64,000 bases of DNA from Orobanche coerulescens (taxonomy: Eukaryota; Streptophyta; Magnoliopsida; Lamiales; Orobanchaceae): NCBI GenBank assembly GCA_033398695.1, contig CM065802.1:140664096-140728095 (forward strand). Direction: 5' to 3'. The notes under the pieces are model-generated. The model did not search any database and was not told where the DNA came from. It worked only from the letters and a program-made list of their open reading frames with translations. Shown in pieces: positions 11,647 through 24,224 of the stretch. How positions within the stretch are numbered: position 1 is the stretch's first letter; every line of letters starts with the position of its first letter. The position numbers and the translations under genes were made by a program.

Positions 11647-13704
11647 TGTAACGCCCCAGTCATACCCGTAATAAGTCAATAAATATTTGCCTTTAAAATT
11701 ACATGACATATAAATGATGGTTTCCATGAATAAGTGCTATTTACATTCTCATTATGTTTTATACGACATGTTAATTATCTCTTCTAACATGATAAAAGTT
11801 ATTTTGTAAGATGTTTTGTTGCAGTGAGGAGCTCAGTTTCTCAGTAAGGAGGTCGATGTGCTAAACGATCATAAAGTAACAATTATAACGCCCCAAAAAT
11901 TCAAAGACTTATTTAAATACTATCTATTTTGCTAACGATCATGGATTTTGATTTTTTTAATATTTACAAGTTGTTCGATACTTGGACAGATACGTTCCTA
12001 GCATAAAATGAAGGATTTAAAAAGAAAAGATTTCAAAATAAATTATAAGGATCATTTTTAGAATTTATGAAAGTGATTTCGAAAAGTTCCGACGATTTTG
12101 ATACGATAAAATTTTCATCACAGAATACTTATGTTGCAAAAATAAAATTAACTTATTTTATTATTATTTTAGAAAATTTGTTCCGAGCATCTCGACACTT
12201 AGACAAGTCCGGAACCGGTTGGTAATCAAATTTTGGACATCGGGAAGGGGTCGAACCGGCCGAGCCAATTTGACGGACATATGTCGGTCACCGCCAGACA
12301 CGCTACCGACAGCTGCCGGTCACGGCCGACAGAAGTTTCTCGGTGCTGTCTAGATAAGGCTATTGAGTTTTCCGGATAAGGACTGACTTTCAACCGACTT
12401 TGAGCCCCTATTTATTCATGTTCCCGGATGTATTTGTGTACATATCTTATATCAAATTAAAGACCTCGATATCTACTTTAAAACGCTTGAAACATATTTC
12501 CATTCCAAATAATTCTAAAGCCATCAAAAAGCTCGATCAAACAGGAAGCCCGAATCTGCCAATTTTCAAAAGGTGTTTGATAAAAGTCCTCAAAGAGATT
12601 TCAGATTTTACATCAAGGATTATAGCACATCCATGCGGCAAGAGAAACTGATCTTTTCACATCAACAGGCACAGGACCTGAGGTAAGATCGATACTTTTC
12701 TTTGATGTATCATACGAATCATATATGGACTGTGTTATATGTGACTGTATTGATCGATTGTGCATCGCATACATAAAACGAAAGGATATCTTGAAAAGAA
12801 AATGAATACGATTGTTTTTTACTGAAAATGAAGAAAGCACGTTTTCAAAAAGGGGAGTATGATACTTGATTGGCGGCGATAGGCCACACGACGCGGTAGT
12901 GACCGGCAGACCCACATACTGAAAAAGGAAAAAGGGTGGTGAATACCTGCGGCGGAAACGTCGGTCAGGAAAAGCCACAGACTGATAGAGGATACGGTTA
13001 ATACCATTGGTCGAAAGACCAGTATGGGAACCCCATAGATGGTGGCGTAACCCACCAAAATTTTAAATGATATTAGCCAATTATAAGAACAGGTTTCGAA
13101 AACCTCAGTCTACTTCTGTCAGTCGAGCATCAGCTTCCAGGGCCCCAAAAAAGAAAGGATTTTTTTAAATAAAAAAGAATATGAACATGATCATACACAT
13201 GTTTATATATATGTATAAGTATAATATTAATTGTTTGATGAATGTGCAATTTTGCTGTTACAGAAGTATCATCTTACCGAGCCCTTAGCTCATTAGATTC
13301 TTATGATACAGGTGACGATGTAAACGCCTAGAAGTCGATCATTCCTCTTCGGAGAGGCCAGTCGGAGATCCGTCAATATGCCATAATTTTAATGACTTTA
13401 TTACATTGAATAAGGACCGCTCTATTATGTTGTATTCTATTATGTTCGGTTTTGTTATCTTTTGTACTACTTCAGGAGGAATAAAAATAGTTTGCTTTAT
13501 TTTTCGGAGTTAATGTTTTTGGACTTTTATAAATAAAGTTTTATAATGATAAAAATAATATTTCCTGACCTGAAATTTGTTATTACTCCCGAGTTATATA
13601 TTTTAAAAAGTTCAAATTGAAAGTTTTCAAAGTACAAAGTCATGGCATTCCCTAACTTAATAGTACGAACCCTTATGGTTTAACTATTAGGTTGGGGGGT
13701 TACA
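11647..13704 (+). repeat. G1 3' LTR
   Basis: The longer, less damaged LTR of G1 (2058 bp). It keeps the stretch deleted from the 5' LTR. That stretch includes the inverted words TGTCGG..CCGACA and TGCCGGTCACGGCC (about 12281-12331) and a TATA-like CCCTATTTATTC at 12404-12415. The inverse word GTGACCGGCAG recurs at about 12898. Confidence 0.92.
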
Positions 13705-14092
13705 CCTGACGTAATTATGGATATGGTGAATCTGATGATATGTGCAATAAAATGAAATAATTTAGTAAACATGGACTTTTCTTGAAACCCCCATGTGTTA
13801 CTACTTAGATGCATGATGACAAATACAAAAGCATGTTTTATCTTTTGGCAATATGTTCACGGAGTACGTTGTGCTCAGCCATGTATATCTTTTAAAATGT
13901 GCAGGTTGAGCAGGGGATGTGATGGAGGGTGTCGAGTGGAAGTCTTTTATCTACAAACAATGTTAAGCCATGGTTACATATATTCATATATGTAATCAAC
14001 CACGTTTTTCCACTGCAGACACTTTTTATGATTTTGCTTTCTAAGTCACGTCGTTTGTATTGTACTATGTAGACTTTCCTAAACTTCAAGTC

Positions 14093-14125
<33 letters not shown>

Positions 14126-14308
14126 GTAATCTTACCGTGGATTCTAAGTCATTCCTACAGGAGTGATTCCCTTCATGATGCCTTAGTAGGTTATTCATGG
14201 TAATCCACCCATATTCATTATGAAACATATGTTTCCTCCTTCTTCCCTGCTTCTTAATTCCTACCCCGGGTCACGCCCTACCTATTCCGTCCTCAGGGAT
14301 AAGGGGCC
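13705..14308 (+). repeat. Right part of the old LTR interrupted by G1
   Basis: No gene. The stretch starts with the right copy of the G1 target duplication. It contains an (ATT)n microsatellite at about 14093-14126 and ends with a U5-like tail, AAGGGGCCGTGATAG. It resumes the sequence interrupted at 5325. Immediately after it a copia RNase H relic begins. Confidence 0.5.
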
Positions 14309-14704
14309 GTGATAGACTCAGATCTCAGAGGTTGTAAGTTGGATAGAAAGAGTACGAGCGGGACTTGTCACTTCCTTGGACCTAGACTTGTGTTATGGTT
14401 TAGTAAGAAACAGTTAGCCAACTCGCTTTCTACTGCTGAGTCAGAATATTATGCTGCTGGAAGATGCTGCATGCAGCAACAGCTACAAAACTATAGCATT
14501 GAGGTAAGAGAAACTCTAATCATGTGTGACAGCATGAGTGCAATCGCAATCACGCACAATCCTATATTGCTCTCGAGGACCAAGCACATTGATATGAAGC
14601 ATCACTTCATCAAGAATCATTTGGAGAATAAATATGTTCGGATCGAGAAAATTCATACAGACGTTTACATAGCCGACATCTTTAAAAGCCTCTTAGCACA
14701 TTAG
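14309..14704 (+). pseudogene. Copia RNase H relic (SIRE-type)
   Basis: The C-terminal end of a Ty1/copia polyprotein. It reads DSDLRGCKLDRKSTSGTCHF, then a degraded SKKQ block, LSTAESEYYAAG, MCDSMSAIAITHNP, RTKHIDMKHHFIKNH and DVYIADIFKSLLAH. The order and the KSTSGTC and TKHIDxxHHFI motifs fit SIRE/Maximus-type copia. The segment between AAGRCCMQQQLQNYSIEV and the preceding Asp is shortened. No reverse transcriptase precedes it: the upstream neighbour is LTR debris, so this is a 5'-truncated fragment. It has no stop inside the RNase H. Confidence 0.9.
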
Positions 14705-16589
14705 GTATGCTCTGCCGGTAATTAAGAATGCTACAGCTCGACTAAAACTCCCTGCGAGTTTTTAATTTCACTCATCAATTGAGGGGGAATACTGTAAGAC
14801 CATGAATACAGTGTCGACATTAATTAATCATACACTCAGAACTACAAGTTATATTCTTACTGTAGGAAGAAGAAGGTACAATTACCTTTCTACAGATGAA
14901 GTGTGCATTAATTAAGGGGAAAACAGTAGGATTCAAGAATATAATATTGATCAAGTTCGGGTATTAAGAGGCCCGTGAGGATGGAAGGAGATGGAGGATG
15001 GAAAAAGAAAGGGAGATGGAAGCAATACTAGATGACAGTGTTATTACAGCTACTGGAAGACTGGCCGGACCTGGGCTAGGTTAATGAGCCAGAGTATTCA
15101 GGGTAATTGGTTCTCGTCCCGAGTTTTAGGATCCCGATTTTCCTAGGAAAAATACAGTTCAGAAGCCCATTGAGATCTTACTCCATACAGAAAGGCAACG
15201 ATCAGTAGAAGAGTTAAAGGCAAGGAAGAATAATGAACTGCTTAGATACTTCTGTACTCTCTTCAGGGAATCTGCCATGTTCAACCATCTCAAGACACTG
15301 GAGGATGCTGCGAAGGAGTTCTTAAGGCTCCTATCAGAAGGAAAGCTCCCTTTACAAATTAAACTGAAGTCTAAACATCTAAAGTCTAATATTCAGTTAC
15401 TACTTTGATTACGATTCATATTGAAATATTTGCTAAGTATAAATTTTTATAAGTCTCAAGCTGTGAGAACTTGTCTGTGAACAGTTTATAGATCAAGTTG
15501 TATTCGAGTAAGATTACTTCTTGTAAGATTGTGCCTATGATCCAATCATAATTAAGTTGTAATACACTCAGTCTTGTAGGTATTAAAGTTTTAGAACTTG
15601 CATTCGAGCAGTTCAAATTTTAGTCTAAGTCACGAAGATCAGATCATTCGACAGAAGACTTGAAGACAGCCTCGTGTTTTTAAAGGGTTTTGCGATTATA
15701 AAAACGAGGGAAATTATTGGTAAAAGTAATACCCCAAGTGTCTTGATAAATGCACCCTACATCCTATCCCTACAACGCAACTTCATACAGTGCCCAAAGA
15801 GGAAAAATCCTAGAGTTAAGCTCTAGAGTACAGCAAAAGAAGAAACTTTGGCTACAGCAAACAATGTTGTAGGTGTTTACTTAGCAAAAGTAAAACATAA
15901 ATCCAACAGGACATAGACTGAATTTTAAACCATTGTGAAATAATCTTCTTTATTCATAAACTATTCATGGTTTTGTTAATGCTGACACGACAACATTTAA
16001 TGCAGTCGAAGAGACTACAGATAGAAGAGCATTTAATGCCGATCAAAGAGAATGTCTGAAGCATTAAAGGTGAAACATCTTTAATTCAAACATTCAAAAG
16101 TATGGACGGCCCAAGCTTCAATCTATGTGAGAAGAAGCAATTCTAAGAAGCCTACAGCCAATCTCGGTTGTATCAATTTGTATGAAGGATACAGCGATGG
16201 GTCTCATCTCTTGAAAAAAAAAAAGCATTTCGTCCTTCCCTTTTTTATTGAAAGAGCCTTGTGTTAAAATCATATAGTTGTGTACGCCTTGATTTTAATA
16301 AATTTCTTACTCTTGTGTGGAGGACCTATGGATGTAGAGGGTATTACCTCGAACCACATTAAACTGTGTGTTATTACTTTCTGTCCTTATTATTTTCCTA
16401 TTGCTTATAATTTTAGTATACTTGTGTTTGAAAACCCTGTATACACCAAGCTACAGATGATTGTCTAGTTGTACTTACAGCAACTTAGTCTAAGGCTTCT
16501 GCTACTCAAACTTAAACTTCAAAAAAAATTACATCTTATTCGACCCCTTCCCCCTTCTATGTTGTACAACAGTATACTGTGGCCAACAT
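14705..16589 (+). other. Copia 3' debris, mostly non-coding
   Basis: Follows the copia RNase H. A purine tract (GAGGGGGAATA, 14781-14791) precedes a possible LTR start TGTAAGACC at 14793. Further right are AT-rich stretches with an A-rich run (about 16215-16225) and pieces that look like copia LTR ends, but I cannot pair them. Apart from the small frame at 15130-15409, I see no coding sequence. Confidence 0.5.
15130..15409 (+). pseudogene. Unassigned open frame in copia 3' region
   Basis: An open frame of about 92 codons with no ATG at its start (the upstream stop is TAG at 15127-15129), ending at TGA 15407-15409. It is charged and helix-prone, with blocks such as TERQRSVEELKARKNNELLR and LEDAAKEFLRLLSEGKLP. 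I do not recognise it. It lies after a SIRE-type RNase H, where some SIRE elements carry an extra env-like frame, so it may be a relic of such a frame or a chance opening. Confidence 0.3.
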
Positions 16590-16843
16590 CAGCTATGGTG
16601 TTTGCTTTGAAAATCTGGCGCCATTACTTGTATGGAGTCACCTGTCATAATTTTAATGATCACAAGAGTCTCAAATACATTTTTACTCAGAAGGAGTTGA
16701 ACATGAGAGAGAGGAGGTGGTTAGAATTGATCAAAGATTATGATACTGAGATCCTATACCACCCAGTAAAGGCGAACGTGGTTGTCGACGCCTTGAGTCG
16801 TAAGAAAGTACAAGAGCAAATGCTTGCCTATTTGACAGATCAG
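16590..16843 (+). pseudogene. Gypsy RNase H fragment
   Basis: The second half of a Ty3/gypsy RNase [52 protein letters not shown] and [10 protein letters not shown]. It is close to the same blocks in G2 and G3, so it is a Tekay-type fragment. It is cut at 16843 by the TG of the SIRE-type LTR, within the linker after RNase H. The 5-mer before the cut is ATCAG; the matching right side is not in the window. Confidence 0.88.
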
Positions 16844-17901
16844 TGTTAGGAATATAATTTATGATTTTGATGATGTCATACTTGTATTCAAAGATTATTT
16901 CAAATATATGTACTTGGTATTATAAAGAAGAACCAAATGAGTATCTTCTATAGGCCTTTAAACAATTAGGCTAAATATTGATCATGTTGATCAGGTAGAA
17001 ATTTTGCAAAGTATAGAACAGGCATATATCAGCCAGGTTTTGGTCAATGCAAGATATCATCTAAGCTTGACCAGTTAAAAATATCAGCCGGGTTTTGGTC
17101 AATGCAAAATATCAGCTAAGGTTGACCGATAAACATCAGTCGGGTTTCGATCAAAGGAAAATATCAGCCGGGTTTGACCAAGTCAGAAGTACAGCTGAAC
17201 ATCACTAAGGATAATTCTGGCTAAGTACAAAACCACTAAAATATCAGCCGAGTTTGGTCAAAGCAAAATATCAGTTGAGTTTCACCAAGACAAATATCAA
17301 CCAACTTTGATCAAGACCAGGTATCAGCCAGCTCTTACCTAGGCAGAATATCAGCCGGGTTTGACCAACATATCAGCCAGGTTTGACCAAAAAGAAATAT
17401 CAACTGAGCTTTATCAAAGACGGAATATCAGCAAAGTTTTGACATCAACTAAGTCCACATCAGCAAACGTTGAAAAGTCAACAATGACGGAACGTCACGT
17501 GCAGGCTTAATTAAAGCAAGGGGACCAAGTGACTGATTCCCTGAAGTTAAGGAATATTTAATTCCTTAAAGATTCGCGCCTAGAGGCCTTACTAATTATA
17601 GTACTGAATAAAAGCGGTGCAACGACAACATACATCTTCAAACAATTAGATTTGAAGAATGGAAAAAAGCGTTGCAAAGAGATTATAAGATAAATAATAA
17701 AGTCCACTCTCCAATAAACAGATTTGTTACAAGATGCAACGGCTATGAAGAGCTCAAAAATCCTACTTTAAATATCTGAAGAACACTTGAGCAAAAGTAC
17801 GATGTGAACTACACTTACAAAGCAATCAAAGTAAATATAAGCAATATACATCTATAGCATCATGACGAGCAAGATCTTAAAGCAAATGCAGAGAAGCTCT
17901 T
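16844..17901 (+). repeat. SIRE-type 5' LTR, left part
   Basis: Starts TGTTAGGAATATAATTTATG and resembles SIRE/Maximus LTR starts (GATTTTGATGATGT). It carries the ATATCAGCCGGGTTT repeat field and a TTTAAATATC site near 17765. It is cut at 17901 by G2. Confidence 0.85.
17023..17470 (+). repeat. Degenerate tandem words ATATCAGCCGGGTTTGACCAA
   Basis: Ten or more copies of a word near ATATCAGCCGGGTTTGGTC with irregular spacing of roughly 25-80 bp. They are separated by variable linkers such as AATGCAAA and AAGCAAA. The field lies in U3, upstream of the TTTAAATATC site. It is not palindromic, unlike the fields in most other LTRs here. Confidence 0.8.
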
Positions 17902-20759
17902 TGTAACACCCCAAATGGCGGTTATTACAGTGCCGTGAATCCCACACTGGGACCCACCAGGCGATATCCAAAACAGGTTAAATAAATATTATTTGTGATA
18001 CCGAATCACAACGAATAGTCATTTCTCCGATTAGGAGTTTATTAAAATATGGCCAACGGCCTTACAACACCCAGGATCCGAAAAAAACAAGTATAAACCA
18101 TATGGAGATGGAGAATACTTCAAATGTCAAATACAACCAAAAAGTAATTTAAATGAAACAGGAGATAACATAACGCGGTTTAACATAACCGGACAACAAG
18201 AGATGTGGGGCCCCCGAACTAGTATCCTCCGAACCCTTCGCCGTCGACATGCTCTTCCCGTGTCTTGCCTTTGCCTCGACCTAAAATACAATACAAGTAT
18301 TTCGCCCAACACAGGGTCAGATATACATGATAATCAATTCTTCCGACATTATACAATTCACATATATAGATCTCAAGAAAATCATTCCGACTATTAATCA
18401 TACCTCTCGGGTGTATGAAACAATCAGTCACAAAATATCGAACACATCCAATCAAACATGGTCTGTGAACGATTAACATTATGGCTCAAGATGGACATCA
18501 CAGTACGCCCGATCCGGAAATGTGTCCGTGCACATGTCCACCCCGTATACGGAATCCAGAAATATACGTGGGACAATGTACCTAATTAGCCTCACGAACT
18601 AACGTCTCGTGTGCACGGTCCAATGCGGAAACATCCACGCATGACCATCGTGTGCCTGGCTAAAAATCCTACACAATAACCAATCGGCACGCAGATATGA
18701 TCCCGGATATGTCACGATACAACATGACAACGAAACTCAAAGGATAACACATCCAATTAAGGATCAAGAAAAACTCACCAAAGTGAAAATAAGGACCAAC
18801 GAGATCAACGATTCGAAACGGCGTACTTGGGAATGCAATCCCATAACGTCAAGGACAATATCAAATCACGACAAACGTCACATGGACAATTCATACACAT
18901 GAAATATATATAATCATCACAAGAATCTAATCATCATTATAACCAAGCAAGATAACTTGCCTTAATACGGAGACGAGAATAGTCCTCTTCTTATCGGAAC
19001 AAACGGACGGTCCTCGACAAGTTTTACTCGAACAACCAACCTTAAACGAAATACATTTTACTCAAAACATATTCGTATAATTATCAATATAGGATTAGTA
19101 AGACGTCAACCTACAATCCTTTAGAATAGTTTGTTACTACAAATTATTGAAGCCTTATGCTATGAGTCATTATTACATCAATACAACTATAAGAATCGGT
19201 TTACAAAATTTACCGAATGTTCGCATGGTTCAATCATAACAAGAGTTCTATCAAGGGTATGTTGAATAACTAATCATGATGTTAAGATCATCTTATGATG
19301 ATTAAACTTTCCAAAACATTAAAAGGTTGAAAGGTAAAATCTGCACATTATGATTATTCTCCTCTCATTTAAATTGACTTTTAAGCTAACAATAAGTTCA
19401 TAAGTTCTGAGATTACACCATACTCATGAAGGTTATCAAAGTCTTTGTTACAAGGCTGGAGGATTCATTAACATGATGGTGAATTCACCAATTTTAGTAT
19501 GATGATCAAAATATTCTAAGTTCTCAATACATTAGATTAATGAAAAATTATTGTTGAAATTATCAAGATCCTTATCAATCTTCAAAGACTTGTGAAACTG
19601 AACAATCATGATTTGTTAAAGCTTCTAAGATTCCTGAACTAGATCATCAAATCTCATCTTTAACATCATCAAGTTCTTCTCAAGGTAATTAAATACCTAA
19701 AATGGTGTTTAATCACTATATGATATCAAGTTCTTGACTAAGTCCAGTTATGATGAAGCTAACCGATCCAACAATGTCCTTGAGCTAAATTCGTCCGGAA
19801 GATGAGTAATGACACTACAAACATGGTTACCATTACTACAATATCAAGAACTCCTCTAAACTAAACCCTCATTTAACATATTCATCAAAAGTGTTAAAAA
19901 GGTTGGATTAGAACTATGTTTTACTTGCTTAATCTAACTCTAGGTGAAGTATAATTCGTCATTAACATCAACATAAGAAAATAATTCAGAAGAAAACACA
20001 CCAACCTCCGTAAATGAAGAACAACTTCAATGCTATGAGAGAATATGTTCCAAGCTTAAAAACAACTCCAAATCTCCAAGAAAATGAGCTCCACTCCGAG
20101 ATTCAAGGATTAGAAACAAGTTGGTGTAGGTTGATATCGTTTTTAGAGTGCGGAGGACGATAAAATGGAGAGAGAATCGGTTTAGAGTTGTGAAGAAATG
20201 AAAAAGCAGTGGCCCTATAAATAGATGGACATCCTTAGCGCACGCTATCGGGGCCGATTTAGCGTACGCTAATGCCCTTACGTACGCTATCCGGTCGATA
20301 TTACGACGTAAGCGGCTTACAGTGGCTACTGTCTTGAATTATCGCAGGCCGTTAGCGCACGCTAACGAGAAATGGGTTACGCACGCTAATAAAAGTAGAT
20401 TCTCACCGACACGCCAGCTCAGATTTAGATCTCATGCATGCTAACGGTTAAAAGGGTTCACGTGCTGAAGTCAACTGCTGCCAGATTCCTTCTTAGCGTA
20501 CGCAACCGAGGAAACCTTACGCACGCTAAGTCGCATGATTAGCGTACGTTAATAGTACTGTGTAGCGTACGCTACATTAACAAAAATTCGAAAGTGTAAC
20601 ACTCTAATAACATCGAATCATCACATATGAAATAACAACGATATGATATTCAAATCTATAATACCTCAACATAATACTAAATGCAACGATTTCTGATAAT
20701 CAGATTATCCGAATAATACAACGACAGGTAAAAATGAAAAGTTACAGTCGGATATTACA
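17902..20759 (-). repeat. G2 3' LTR
   Basis: 2858 bp. On the minus strand it starts TGTAATATCCGACTGT and ends GGGGTGTTACA. It holds the TAGCGYRCGCTA field at 20236-20574 and a TATA site at 20215-20224. Next to the U5 end its sequence (reverse of ACTAGTATCC..GCCTTTGCC) is shared with G3, showing the two families are related. Confidence 0.95.
20236..20574 (-). promoter_or_regulatory. G2 3' LTR U3 palindrome array and TATA
   Basis: About ten copies of TAGCGCACGCTA or TAGCGTACGCTA and close variants lie within 340 bp. On the minus strand they are immediately followed by CTATTTATAG (20215-20224), the likely TATA box. TAGCGTACGCTA is a perfect 12-bp palindrome. The CA-centred form has 5-bp arms. 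Confidence 0.8.
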
Positions 20760-20760
20760 T

Positions 20761-20772
20761 ACTCCCCCCCTT
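20761..20772 (-). other. G2 polypurine tract
   Basis: AAGGGGGGGAGT on the minus strand, one base before the 3' LTR. Confidence 0.9.
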
Positions 20773-20794
20773 AAAAAGAGTTTCGTCCTCGAAA

Positions 20795-22149
20795 CTAAGG
20801 GGTAAATAACTCGGGGTATCTCGCTCGCATACTATCCTCGGTCTCCCACGTAGCCTCCTCGACTCCGTGTCGTAACCACTGAACTTTCAGTAGTGGAATC
20901 GTCTTGTTCCGCAATTGCTTGATCTTCCTCTCGAGTATCCGTACAGGACGCTCCTCGTACGAATGATCCTCTGCTAAATCAATATCTTCGAATTGAAGAA
21001 CGTGGCTCGGATCAGCAACATATTTCCTCAGCTGGGAGACATGAAACACGTTGTGAATCTTACTCAAGGTCGGTGGCAAGGCTAGTCGATAGGCCGATCA
21101 CCTACACGCTCCAGAACCTCAAACGGCCCAATATACCTTGGGCTCGGCTTGCCCTCTTCCCGAAACGAAAAACACCTCGAGTAGGAGACACCTTCATTAA
21201 CACATGGTCACCAACCTCGAACTCAAGCGGTCTTCGACGATGGTCGCATAAGACTTGCCGACTTTGAGCCGTTAACAGCCGACTCTTAATCAAAGTGATC
21301 TTCTCACGGGCGGCTAACAACATATCGGGTTCCGTACCCAGAGATTCTGACAGTTCGTCCCAACACAAAGGGGACCTACAGCGAAGGCCATATAATGCCT
21401 CATACGGTGCCATCTGAATCGAAGCGTGCCAACTATTATTATAAGTGAATTCCACCAAAGGCAGTTGGGCTTCCCAATCGTCCTTCCAATCAAGAGCACA
21501 TGCTCTCAACATATCTTCTAGAGTCTGTATGGTTCTCTCCGATTGACCATCAGTCTGTGGATGGAAAGCCGTACTGAAATTCAATTGCGTGCCCATCGCA
21601 CGATGAACTGCCTTCCAGAAGTGTGACACAAATCGCCCGTCACGGTCTGATACAATGCTCTTGGGGGTACCGTGTAGTCTCACAATTTCCTTAATAAACA
21701 GTGGGCCAATCTCTCGGGGCCCCATGTGTCCTTAATTTCCAAGAAGTGAGCTGATTTGGTCGACGGTCCACAATCACCCAAATCGTATTCATTCCTCGAC
21801 GACTCGTCGGCAAGCTAGTGATAAAATCCATAGATATGTCCTCCCATTTCCATTCGGGAATCGGGAGCGGTTTAAAGATTCTGCGGGTCGCCGGTGCTCA
21901 ATCTTAACTTCTTTGTGAGTTAAGCACCTCGAAACGAATTCGGCAACCTCATGTTTCATATTTCCCCACCAATAATTGTTTCAAATCCTTATACATCTTG
22001 CTAGAGCCGGGTGGATAGAGTACGGGGTAGCATGGGCTTCTCTCATGATAGAGTTCCTCAACTCTTCGTCACGGGTACACAAACTCGATTTCTAAAACGT
22101 ATCAATCCATCCTCGTGGATCACGAATCCAGGGCTTTCCACGGGTTACT
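20795..22149 (-). pseudogene. pol: G2 integrase with chromodomain
   Basis: Read leftwards. The zinc-finger region is degraded (about 21950-22149). The core has SIVSDRDGRFVSHFW (second Asp) and HPQTDGQSERTIQTLED (catalytic Glu, 35 residues later). YNNSWHASIQMAPYEALYGL and CRSPLCWDELSES follow. After a frameshift near 21100, the tail at 20795-21079 reads [55 protein letters not shown] and a stop. The tail is the chromodomain form seen in Tekay-type elements. The first catalytic Asp lies in a block with a frame break near 21730-21800. It would insert the DNA copy, with the chromodomain guiding site choice. Confidence 0.9.
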
Positions 22150-23387
22150 TCATCCCGAACCCGAGATAAGAATGGGTCTCGTAATTTGCTTCGATTTGAT
22201 CATATCATCGAGAGACGAAGAAATATCAAGGGTGCAAAGTTGTCCCCGAACACGCTGTAACCAAACTTCAATTTCGACCTCATAAGGTCCAACTGCAATT
22301 CCTCTGTCCGTTAAACGGTTCAAAGATCTGCTCCTGCCTGCCTTACGGCTTAATGCGTCGGCAACCACATTTGCTTTACTCGGATGATAAAGGATGTCGA
22401 TTTCATAGTCCTTGATTAATTCTAGGCACGTTCTTTGTCTCATGTTCAACTCCTTCGAGTAAAAATGTACTTTAGGCTCTTGTGGTCCGTAAAGATCGCG
22501 AGTAACTCCATAAAGATAGTGACGCCTTGATTTTCAAAGCAAACACCACATTGCTAACTCTAAGTCGTGGGTCGGATAGTTAACTTCATAGGGTCGCAAT
22601 TGTCTCGATGCATAGGCGATTACTTTCCCTTCTGCATTAGTACACATCCTGGACCACTCTCGACGCGTCACTATACACCACAAATCCTTCCGTTCCCTTT
22701 GGTAAGACCAAAACAGGTGCTGAAATCAATCGACTCTTGAGCTCTTCAAAACTTTGCTGACATGCTTCTGACCACAAATACTTCTTGTCCTTTCGCAGTA
22801 AGTTAGTCATCGGTTGCGAAATTTTGGAGAATCCCTCCACGAATCGTCGGTAGTAACCTGCTAGGAGGAGGAAACTACGAACTTCCTTCACGTTCTTCGG
22901 TGGTAGCCAATCTCGAATGGCTTCCGTCTTTTGTGGGTCCACTCTCACCCCTTCGGCTGATATCACATGCCCGAGAAAGACAACCTCAGGCATCCAGAAC
23001 TCACACTTAGAAAATTTCCCATAAAGTTGTTCTCGCCTCAAAGTATCGAGAACTTGGTGGAGGTGACTCTCGTGCTCCTCGTGGTCGCGAGAGTAAATCA
23101 GAATGTCGTCAATGAAAACGACTACAAAGCGATCCAAATAGTTAATAAAAACTCGATTCATCAACTCCATGAACACTGCCGGTGCATTAGTCAGTCCAAA
23201 TGGCATCACCACAAACTCATAATGCCCATAGCGAGTACGGAATCCGTCTTGAAATGTCGACTCTCGAATCCTCAATCGATGATAACCAGATCTTAAGTCG
23301 ATCTTAGAAAACACGGCGGCTCCCGAAGTTGGTCCAGTAAATCATCAATACGAGGCAAGGGATACTTGTTCTTGATGGTTACCCTGC
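22150..23387 (-). pseudogene. pol: G2 reverse transcriptase and RNase H
   Basis: [15 protein letters not shown] at about 23311-23267, [20 protein letters not shown] at about 23200, and the catalytic box FIDD at 23116-23105 are all intact. [19 protein letters not shown] and [20 protein letters not shown] form the connection. RNase H begins FVVYSDAS near 22680, is broken by a frameshift near 22640, and resumes with NMRQRTCLELIKDY and [16 protein letters not shown] (22449-22340). The domain is complete apart from two or three frame breaks. Confidence 0.92.
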
Positions 23388-24224
23388 TCACTCACGGTAA
23401 TCAATACACAATCGTAGAGATCCATCTTTCTTCCGCACAAATAACACTGGTGCTCCCCAAGGGGACGCACTAGGTCGAATATAGCCTTTGTCAGTCAACT
23501 CCTCAAGCTGGTTCTTCAATTCTTGCATCTCAGTCGGAGCCATACGGTACGGTGCTTTTGAGAGCGGGGACGTACCTGGTTCTAACTTAATAATAAACTC
23601 CACGTCACGATGAGGAGGTAAGCCTGGCAACTCGTTTGGAAATACATCTGGGTAGTCTCGGACTACCGGAATGTCGGCCAATTCAACTGGTCGATCTGCT
23701 GTTTTGGTCATGTAGCACCAATAACCAATACACCCTTGATTAAGCAGTTTCACTGCTTTCATAGCACTGATGACTCTCCCAGAACGACTGGGATTATCAC
23801 CTCGAAAAATACACTCGAATCCATCATCAGAAGTGACGGTAACCATCCGCTTGCGGACACTGAGTATTGCATCGTGATGATCCATCCAATCGATGCCCAA
23901 AATTATATCATCCTTAGGTAGATCGACTACAATCAGATTTGACAACCACTCACGGTCGTTCAAACGAATCGGACAGTCCTGGACTTCACGATTTCCAATA
24001 ATTCTTCTACCATCAGGTAGACCAATCACGAAGGGCTCACAATTGATAACATGGTCTAGAGGCAAACGACTTAAACAAGAAGAAGATATAAAGGAGTGTG
24101 AAGCACCGGTATCAAAAAGAACACACACAGGCTGGGAGTGGATCTCGAGTATACCTGAAATCATGCTGGCCTCGGGATCATCAGCTCTCTTCATCTCGTA
24201 AATCACGGGTTTCAGATTCGGCAC
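23388..24224 (-). pseudogene. pol: G2 protease and start of reverse transcriptase
   Basis: One open stretch of 278 codons. The protease active site is [13 protein letters not shown] with DTG intact at 24113-24105. [15 protein letters not shown] is the second protease hallmark. The linker has [18 protein letters not shown] and [19 protein letters not shown]. The reverse transcriptase start [20 protein letters not shown] lies at its end, where a frame break separates it from the rest. It is among the best-kept coding parts of the gypsy elements here. Confidence 0.92.

Larger units (their letters stand above)
5326..13704 (+). mobile_element. Ty3/gypsy Tekay-type element G1 (complete, inactive)
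   Basis: Full LTR retrotransposon. The 5' LTR is 5326-7050 and the 3' LTR 11647-13704, both starting TGTAACGCCCCAG and ending TTACA. An initiator-Met-type primer site lies just inside the 5' LTR and a purine tract abuts the 3' LTR. The internal order is gag, protease, reverse transcriptase, RNase H, integrase, chromodomain, which is gypsy order. The flanking 5-mers are CCCGA (5321-5325) and CCTGA (13705-13709), a target duplication with one later change. All coding parts carry stops or frameshifts, and the 5' LTR has lost about 310 bp. The LTRs have diverged visibly, so this is one of the older insertions here. Confidence 0.95.

Noticed and set aside
13795..14089. Opposed small frames between G1 and the copia RNase H.
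   Set aside because: Low-complexity, AT-rich LTR remnant without motif. A nearby ATT microsatellite and a U5-like end explain the stretch.
14093..14126. ATT microsatellite, and AT runs at 6514-6532 and 54643-54661.
   Set aside because: Common simple repeats in plant LTRs, with nothing unusual in their place.
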